Under the pieces are notes generated by a model. The model saw only the letters and a program-made list of their open reading frames with translations. It did not search any database and was not told the DNA's origin. DNA of 31,240 bases from an uncultured Coprococcus sp. (GTDB lineage Bacteria > Bacillota_A > Clostridia > Lachnospirales > Lachnospiraceae), in contig CAAGAB010000335.1 in the NCBI GenBank assembly GCA_900767685.1, positions 1-31,240 of the forward strand, written 5' to 3'. Both the position numbers and the translations under genes were made by a program. This document shows positions 26,579 to 31,240 of this stretch, piece after piece (position 1 is the first letter of the stretch; the number at the start of each line of letters is the position of its first letter).

Positions 26579-27280
26579 CTACCATTCCAGATCTTCAACG
26601 TTCCTGATATTATCATTCATAACCACTTTCTCCACAGTTCCGCTCTTCACCGTGATAATTCTGTCCGCCATAGCTGTGAGTGCCTGGTTGTGCGTTATGA
26701 CTATAACTGTCGTTCCCGTATTTCTGCATGTATCCTGAAGGAGCTTCAACACAGCCTTGCCCGTGTTGTAATCCAGAGCTCCGGTCGGCTCATCACAGAG
26801 CAAAAGCTTTGGATTCTTTGCAAGTGCCCTTGCTATGGCAACTCTCTGCTGCTCACCACCGGAGAGCTGTGCCGGGAAATTCGCCATACGGTCCTCAAGT
26901 CCCACCTGTTTCAGAACTGTCGCAGCATCCAGCGGCTCCTTGCAGATCTGTGCCGCCAGTTCCACGTTCTCAAGTGCTGTGAGGTTCTGTACCAGATTGT
27001 AGAACTGGAACACGAATCCCACATCATACCTTCTGTATGCCGTGAGCTGTCTCTTATTCAGAGTTGATATCTCTCTGCCATCCAGCTTCACACTTCCGCT
27101 TGTCAGAGTGTCCATACCGCCAAGTATATTCAAGATAGTAGTCTTGCCCGCACCGGAGGCTCCGACTATGACACAGAACTCTCCCTTTTCTATCTCGAAA
27201 TTCACATCGCGCAGAGCATTTATCTCCACCTCACCTGTCTTGTATACTTTCTTTACGTCACGAAATTCTACGTAGCTCAT
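26579..27280 (-). CDS. ABC transporter ATP-binding protein (MacB/LolD class)
   Basis: The product is 233 residues, usual for the class. It has Walker [10 protein letters not shown] (about 38-46), Q-loop [18 protein letters not shown], signature [15 protein letters not shown], Walker [13 protein letters not shown] and the switch histidine in [10 protein letters not shown]. It energises the FtsX-type permease encoded 7 bp downstream. The ATG follows GAAAGGA at 9 nt; the stop of the preceding HTH/AAA gene directly abuts this ribosome binding site, so the genes are probably co-transcribed. Confidence 0.97.
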   Translation of the reverse strand: MSYVEFRDVKKVYKTGEVEINALRDVNFEIEKGEFCVIVGASGAGKTTILNILGGMDTLTSGSVKLDGREISTLNKRQLTAYRRYDVGFVFQFYNLVQNLTALENVELAAQICKEPLDAATVLKQVGLEDRMANFPAQLSGGEQQRVAIARALAKNPKLLLCDEPTGALDYNTGKAVLKLLQDTCRNTGTTVIVITHNQALTAMADRIITVKSGTVEKVVMNDNIRNVEDLEW

Positions 27281-27295
27281 CCTGCACCGTCCTTT

Positions 27296-29176
27296 CTATA
27301 TAGATATATTACTGTTTTCGCTTTCCACACATAAGCTTTTTCCTGAAAAAGCTATGCCTATCTTCAATATGTTTTTGATTCCATCCCTTGTCATCTGAAC
27401 ATCATACCTTCTGTCACTAATCTGAGCCAGAGCTTCATCGGCCAATTTGTCAAGCGCATCTTTTCCCAGATTCTTCCTCCACTTAAGTTCCATTATTATA
27501 CCTGGATATCTTTCACCCCTTGGAAACATGCATATGTCATATCTTCCATCACCTGACTCCCGGTTGGATTTGATCTTATACTGATTATCCATCATAGCTA
27601 TAAGCCCAAGAACTAATCCGTGATAGAGTCCTTCCGCCCCAGCATCATAAAAGCTTATTGCTTCATCCATATACTCACCTATTGCATGCTCCAATTTTAC
27701 GAAATCATTGGCATACAGACTTTCAGCTATTTTATTAGCAGTTGTCCGGGTGATTGCACCGACCTGCAGCAAATGTGACAATATTTCGCTTTTATAGACC
27801 GCCGCTATCTCTTTATTCGGAATAGAAACCTCACATAGATATGAGCCGTCTGCCTGGAGTTCTTTTTGGGGAGCCTTCAAATATCCTGCCACCAGCAACA
27901 AACTGTAGATATTTGCCGGATCCTCTGCCAGTGATCTGTATACAACATTCTGATCAATTTTCGCAATGACCCTTTTCCCCTGTAATAATGAATATAAGCT
28001 TTCAGAAATATCATCTGTGGCGTTTTTCAAAACATCGTCAAGTATTTCATTTTTTCCAGTATTTACCCAATACGCCTGAGGTTTACAGTCTCTGGAAATA
28101 TAATTGATAACCGACCAAGGATTATATATTTCTTCGTTTCCAAACAAATATCCATCATACCATTCCGCGAGTTCTGCTTTCTTTTCTGGCACACCATAAT
28201 ACCCGAGCATAGTTTCTACTTCTTCACTGGTAAATCCAAAATACCTGTCATACTCATCATCCATAACAGAATTGACAGTAAGATTGTTAAGTCCACTAAA
28301 TATACTTTCCTGCGCAATCCTAAGAATACCTGTCAGAAAGCCAAATGAAAGATTCTTATTATCCTTAAATGCTCCCGAAAAGAAATTTCTCATAAATCCT
28401 ATAATCTCTTCATAGAAGTCCTTTGCGTACCCCTCCTGTATCGGTGTATCGTATTCATCAATAATGATTACAGGTGCTTTGCCATAATAATCATCCAGCA
28501 TTTTGGACAATTTATCAAGCGCTGACGTAAGTTCTACCTCATTTGCCGTTCCATCGAGCATTTTTTCAAAGTATTTTTTTTCGTAGGCCGATATCTTATC
28601 GCTGTCTATAATCTCCTGATGCCTTCCATACTCCTCCTGAACAAGCCCTCTTATCTTTCCAATTGTAGCTTCCCATGTATCGAATTTCACATCTTTAAAA
28701 GTAAGAAATATAACAGGATATTTTCCCTGATGAGATTGGTATTCTTCACCGCACTTCCAGATTGCTTTATCCTTAAAATATCTGGAGGTGTCATCCTCTG
28801 ATATCTCAAAAAACACTCTTAACATATCCATGTTTAAAGTTTTTCCAAATCTCCTGGGTCTGGTAAATAATGATACCAGCGGTTTTCTGTCTAGAAACTC
28901 CTTTATCATCATAGTTTTATCAACATAATAATACTCCGACTGTGCCCTTACATAATCTGAAATACCAATTGGTAATGATTTTTTTTCACAAGTATCTTTT
29001 TTCTTTATATACCTTCTATTGGAAACTCTGCCATCCACTGGTCTTACCGCATTATCTGGGATCTGCCATCTTCTTCCACTTTTTATCGCGCCACTTATCT
29101 TGCCTTTTTTACACAGATCATTTATAGTCCGTTCTGACAAATTCCACTCCCGCGCTATCTGCTTACAACTTTTCAT
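27296..29176 (-). CDS. AAA-ATPase-like / PD-(D/E)XK nuclease-like protein with N-terminal HTH
   Basis: The product is 626 residues. I chose the ATG at 29176 (GGAG 8 nt before) because it opens directly on an excisionase/MerR-like helix-turn-helix: KQIAREWNLSERTINDLCKK, then GRRWQIP, residues 5-40. An AAA-ATPase_like domain follows with the family's variant Walker A RPRRFGKT (106-113) and Walker B PVIIIDEYDTP (about 235-245). A C-terminal PD-(D/E)XK-like (DUF1703) region has GDGRYDICMF and IIMELKWRK (about 543-563), giving the D...ExK pattern. Such proteins are common in Bacteroidetes and gut Firmicutes; their role is not established. The HTH fusion suggests self-regulation or targeting to a DNA site. 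The gene lies 15 bp before the ABC ATPase, and its promoter lies in one arm of the 28-bp inverted repeat upstream. Confidence 0.88.
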   Translation of the reverse strand: MKSCKQIAREWNLSERTINDLCKKGKISGAIKSGRRWQIPDNAVRPVDGRVSNRRYIKKKDTCEKKSLPIGISDYVRAQSEYYYVDKTMMIKEFLDRKPLVSLFTRPRRFGKTLNMDMLRVFFEISEDDTSRYFKDKAIWKCGEEYQSHQGKYPVIFLTFKDVKFDTWEATIGKIRGLVQEEYGRHQEIIDSDKISAYEKKYFEKMLDGTANEVELTSALDKLSKMLDDYYGKAPVIIIDEYDTPIQEGYAKDFYEEIIGFMRNFFSGAFKDNKNLSFGFLTGILRIAQESIFSGLNNLTVNSVMDDEYDRYFGFTSEEVETMLGYYGVPEKKAELAEWYDGYLFGNEEIYNPWSVINYISRDCKPQAYWVNTGKNEILDDVLKNATDDISESLYSLLQGKRVIAKIDQNVVYRSLAEDPANIYSLLLVAGYLKAPQKELQADGSYLCEVSIPNKEIAAVYKSEILSHLLQVGAITRTTANKIAESLYANDFVKLEHAIGEYMDEAISFYDAGAEGLYHGLVLGLIAMMDNQYKIKSNRESGDGRYDICMFPRGERYPGIIMELKWRKNLGKDALDKLADEALAQISDRRYDVQMTRDGIKNILKIGIAFSGKSLCVESENSNISI

Positions 29177-29249
29177 TTTCACATCTCCAATCATCTGACA
29201 ACATCCTGGCAAACATCACCTCTATATACTATATCTTCTTATTACGCAT

Positions 29250-29278
29250 ATTATACAACATTATCCGCAATATATCAA
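29250..29278 (-). promoter_or_regulatory. Strong sigma-A promoter of the HTH/AAA-ATPase gene (operon)
   Basis: Minus strand: -35 TTGATA (29278-29273), 17-bp spacer, perfect -10 TATAAT (29255-29250). Predicted start near 29243, 66 bp before the ATG. The whole promoter is one arm of a perfect inverted repeat. Confidence 0.75.
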
Positions 29279-29313
29279 AGTGCAGTTGATATATTGCGGA
29301 TAATGTTGTATAA
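29251..29313. repeat. Perfect 28-bp inverted repeat with 7-nt centre
   Basis: Left arm 29251-29278 and right arm 29286-29313 are exact reverse complements, with centre AGTGCAG. Each arm contains TTGATA, 17 bp, then TATAA. The arms therefore form two back-to-back promoters as well as a possible cruciform, or a hairpin if transcribed through. Confidence 0.93.
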
Positions 29314-29314
29314 A
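29286..29314 (+). promoter_or_regulatory. Mirror-image promoter facing right
   Basis: TTGATA (29286-29291), 17-bp spacer, TATAAA (29309-29314), created by the right arm of the inverted repeat. It would give a + strand transcript running antisense to the micro-gene at 29408-29533. Confidence 0.45.
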
Positions 29315-29351
29315 TCGCGGATATGTAGCCGTACAAATCCCCATATAACAT

Positions 29352-29391
29352 AAAAAAATCCCCCATACCTGCCTTTCGCAGATACGGGGGA
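29352..29391 (-). terminator. Intrinsic terminator of the 41-residue gene
   Basis: Minus strand: TCCCCCGTATCTGC and GCAGGTATGGGGGA pair almost fully around GAAAG, followed by seven T. It lies 17 bp after the micro-gene's stop. Confidence 0.95.
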
Positions 29392-29407
29392 CTTTCGTCT
29401 CATATCA

Positions 29408-29533
29408 CTACTTATGCTTTTTTGACTTTGGTGTAGCTGGTTCTTCAGCTGCTGCAGCGTTGTGATTTGCTGTCGCATATACCTTCTGAACTGCTTTCTT
29501 TTTCTTCAATGGATGCTTTGGGTTCTTATCCAT
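29408..29533 (-). CDS. 41-residue lysine-rich small protein under CIRCE control
   Basis: The frame starts at ATG 29533 with MDKNPKHPLKKKKAVQKV and ends SKKHK before TAG. It has 11 Lys and 3 His in 41 residues, with an Ala-rich, slightly acidic middle (AAAAEEPAT). It has no signal peptide or membrane segment. GAAAGGA lies 10 nt before the ATG. It forms a complete monocistronic unit: TTGACA-17-TATAAC promoter with a CIRCE element, leader of about 110 nt, ORF, then terminator. A strongly basic, probably disordered cytoplasmic peptide could bind nucleic acid, ribosomes or acidic proteins. The CIRCE site suggests induction by heat or protein-folding stress through HrcA. I do not recognise a family. 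Confidence 0.7.
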   Translation of the reverse strand: MDKNPKHPLKKKKAVQKVYATANHNAAAAEEPATPKSKKHK

Positions 29534-29648
29534 TTTGAACACTTCCTTTCTGTTTCCCTAAAATGTTATATAACAGAAATCTGCAGTGCATATGCCGAAC
29601 GGTCATGTACACCACCGGTTGTGCTATCCTTTTCTTATCTTTGACTAT

Positions 29649-29677
29649 GTTATAGTCCTCTTTATTAGCAATGTCAA
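29649..29677 (-). promoter_or_regulatory. Sigma-A promoter of the micro-gene
   Basis: Minus strand: perfect -35 TTGACA (29677-29672), 17-bp spacer, -10 TATAAC (29654-29649). The -35 lies inside the CIRCE element. Confidence 0.85.
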
Positions 29678-29691
29678 GAGGTGAGTGCTAA
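29665..29691. promoter_or_regulatory. CIRCE operator (HrcA binding site)
   Basis: TTAGCAATG, 9-nt centre, GAGTGCTAA. Compared with the consensus TTAGCACTC-N9-GAGTGCTAA, one half is perfect and the other has 7 of 9 matches, with exact 9-nt spacing. It overlaps the -35 of the minus-strand promoter, as expected for HrcA repression. Confidence 0.88.
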
Positions 29692-29959
29692 GTTTTTTGT
29701 GAAGAATTTGTGAAGCTGCCTATGTTAATGTCAGGTCAACTCTTCTAAGAAGGAAACTTGTTTTTTGTGCAGATTAGGTACTCGCATATTAACCAGGAAA
29801 GCGTACTGCCCCCCCGGCAAAGATATGGTTCAGATACACCCAATTCCACCGCGGTTCATTGACACCATTTTCTCAATTGGATATATTGTGGGTGTTATTA
29901 GCAAAAAGGAGCTGACTGCCATGCCGAGTCATCCCTTGAAAGCGGGGACATAAAGACCC
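29692..29959. other. Gene-poor stretch upstream of the decarboxylase pseudogene
   Basis: A 62-codon open frame (29765-29953, +) contains IHPIPPRFIDTIFSIGYIVG, but it has no recognisable homology and no convincing ribosome binding site. It may be a decayed upstream part of the pseudogene or of another gene. No promoter, tRNA or repeat was seen. Confidence 0.4.
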
Positions 29960-30800
29960 CCGATGCAAATCGGATTATAGAGGCAAATATAGTCTACAAT
30001 GTAAGAACCGGCGAACAGCTTACCAGGAGCAGACAAAATGTCAAAGGCTTTGAAGAGCTTCTTGACTATGCCGGTGTCCTGTTCCTTGAAAATAACCAGA
30101 CAGGAAATCTGATCATCAATCCCCTTCTTTCATCCACCGATGACCTTATGAAATATATGCAGATAGATTTTCTGCAGCCGATATACACACTCCCATTCAG
30201 CAACGGACTCAGAGGCTGGCACCATACTTACATACCCTATCGCCAGAGTAATGGGCCTCGATGCTGGTTCTTCAGCCGCAGTCTCCATCATCGGCGGTGC
30301 GGACGGACCTATGGTTTTATTTGCATCACTCAAGCTGGCACCGGAGCTGTTTGTCCCTATATCTATAGTTGCTTATCTCTACCTCAGCCTTACATACGGC
30401 GGCTACCCGTACCTCATCAAGCTGCTCATACCGAAGAGCATGAGGGGCAAAGCCATCGTCAGGGAACAGAGAAAAAGCAAGATCACATCCAAACAGAAGC
30501 TGGTTCCTGAATGAACAGGTGCTCAAGCTACTGATCCTTGGAATGCTGGCACTTCTGCTCTCAGGTATCGGCGGAATCGTCGGAGGCTACATCGTATACC
30601 TCTTCAAGCGGGGTAACTTCAACCCTACAGTCGGTATTGCCGGAGTGTCATGCGTACCTTCAACCGCAAAGGTCGCCCAGAAGGCGGCATCAAAGGCTGA
30701 CCCTTCAGCATTTATTCTCGACTACGCCCTGGGCGCGAACATCTGCGGAGTTATAACGACTGCGATACTTACGGGAATTTATATAACGCTTTTGAGTTAG
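29960..30800 (+). pseudogene. Sodium-translocating decarboxylase beta subunit (OadB/GcdB/MmdB family), broken
   Basis: Three fragments in different frames together look like one beta subunit, the membrane sodium pump of biotin-dependent oxaloacetate, glutaconyl-CoA or methylmalonyl-CoA decarboxylases. Fragment 1 (to about 30210) ends with DFLQPIYTLPFSNGL. Fragment 2 (30218-30514) holds TYPIARVMGLDAGSSAAVSI and GGADGPMVLFASLKLAPEL, the signature with the ion-site Asp, then TYGGYPYLIKLLIPKSMRG. Fragment 3 (about 30519-30800) has LLSGIGGIVGGYIVY, NPTVGIAGVSCVP and the family's C-terminal LDYALGANICGVITT. From knowledge of the family, about 30 residues are missing between fragments 1 and 2 and a longer membrane stretch between 2 and 3. 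The remaining pieces are well preserved, so the loss is probably recent. No other decarboxylase subunit is in the window. Confidence 0.85.
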
Positions 30801-30827
30801 TTTCAATAATTTTTAAATATACATAGA

Positions 30828-30856
30828 GGGACGGAGGGGACAGGCACCTCCGTCCC
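30828..30856. repeat. GC-rich dyad after the pseudogene
   Basis: GGGACGGAGG (30828-30837) and CCTCCGTCCC (30847-30856) form a perfect 10-bp stem over 9 nt. No T-tract follows on the + side. A further complementary AGAGGGAC / GTCCCTCT pair (30825-30832, 30891-30898) could form an alternative structure. It may be a dispersed intergenic palindrome. Confidence 0.6.
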
Positions 30857-31240
30857 CTGTGCTTTACCCTGAAATATTTGTTTCACCGCTGTCCCTCTGT
30901 CATAGGCACCTATAAATCTATATCTGGCTCTTTTTACAAAATAATTTCATTAATTATACTTAAGATATGGTGTATTCAGAATGAAGAATCTCTAAATCAA
31001 TTAACTTTTTGTATACCCCTCGCGTATTTCTTATCACATAAAAATATAGGAAAAGTAAAACTTCTGAAAATAGTCCTCAGTTTATACATCATTCATCAGT
31101 TAACTTTTTGGAGTGCGCGGACAGAATTCTCCGCTTTTTTCAGGCTATTGACTCATAAAAACATGGGTGGTAAAGTGCGAGATATCAGATGTGCACGTCT
31201 ATAAAACAATTCATTTAAACATTTCAAAATTCAGATCAGA
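30857..31240. other. Right-edge stretch without a convincing gene
   Basis: AT-rich sequence with two degenerate copies of one motif (ATCARTTAACTTTTTG at 30996-31011 and 31095-31110), each followed by a CATAAAAAYAT-like tract. There is also a small GCGGA/TCCGC hairpin followed by six T at about 31117-31140, which could be a weak + strand terminator. A 108-codon frame across it (30878-31204) has no recognisable domain and no good start signal. Confidence 0.4.

Noticed and set aside
30878..31204. 108-codon + strand frame at the right edge
   Set aside because: No ribosome binding site, AT-rich low-information product, spans a duplicated motif and a possible terminator.
1..31240. CRISPR arrays, tRNA/rRNA genes, insertion sequences
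   Set aside because: I saw no spaced identical direct repeats, cloverleaf-like segments or transposase-like frames; the protein repeats in giant A are too diverged at DNA level to be an array of this kind.

Overview
The window looks like chromosomal DNA from a Gram-positive gut anaerobe of the Lachnospiraceae/Clostridia type. The grounds are moderate-to-low G+C, strong AGGAGG-like ribosome binding sites, sigma-A promoters, intrinsic terminators, a CIRCE heat-shock operator, very large secreted proteins with Ig-like and InlB-type repeats, and a relic of a sodium-pumping decarboxylase. This assignment is inference; there is no rRNA or phylogenetic marker here.

Layout. At the left edge is the 3' end of an unrecognised + strand gene with its terminator. 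Everything from about 0.5 to 29.5 kb is then read on the minus strand. In order of transcription (right to left) this comprises: a one-gene unit for a 41-residue lysine-rich protein under a CIRCE-overlapped promoter; a probable four-gene operon (HTH/AAA-ATPase/PD-(D/E)XK protein, ABC ATPase, FtsX-type permease, MalT-like LuxR regulator lacking the NTPase domain); giant secreted protein B (2242 aa); giant secreted protein A (3423 aa); a full-length MalT-like regulator with its NTPase; xanthine phosphoribosyltransferase (xpt); and a small membrane protein. The right edge (about 29.96-30.80 kb, + strand) holds a pseudogene of a sodium-translocating decarboxylase beta subunit with two internal deletions, followed by about 440 bp with no convincing gene.

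How the genes may work together. Proteins A and B each have a signal peptide, an FG-GAP/VCBS-like propeller region, and then a homologous core. The core contains a PYF motif, two long Ser/Thr-rich alternating-polarity strand pairs, and a shared LKNTPGDP motif. FN3, Ig-like and Big_2-like domains follow. B also carries an N-terminal triple beta-prism-like repeat; A also carries a 15-copy InlB-type repeat array. Each giant has its own promoter and terminator, and the pair is flanked by two related LuxR-type regulators. I read this as a regulated pair of secreted adhesin-like or pore-forming-like proteins. This pair is the best candidate in the window for an undescribed system, but its function cannot be decided from sequence reading alone.

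Other unusual items are the CIRCE-controlled micro-gene, a perfect 28-bp inverted repeat that makes two mirror-image divergent promoters, and a structured (or uORF-bearing) xpt leader that does not fit the purine riboswitch.
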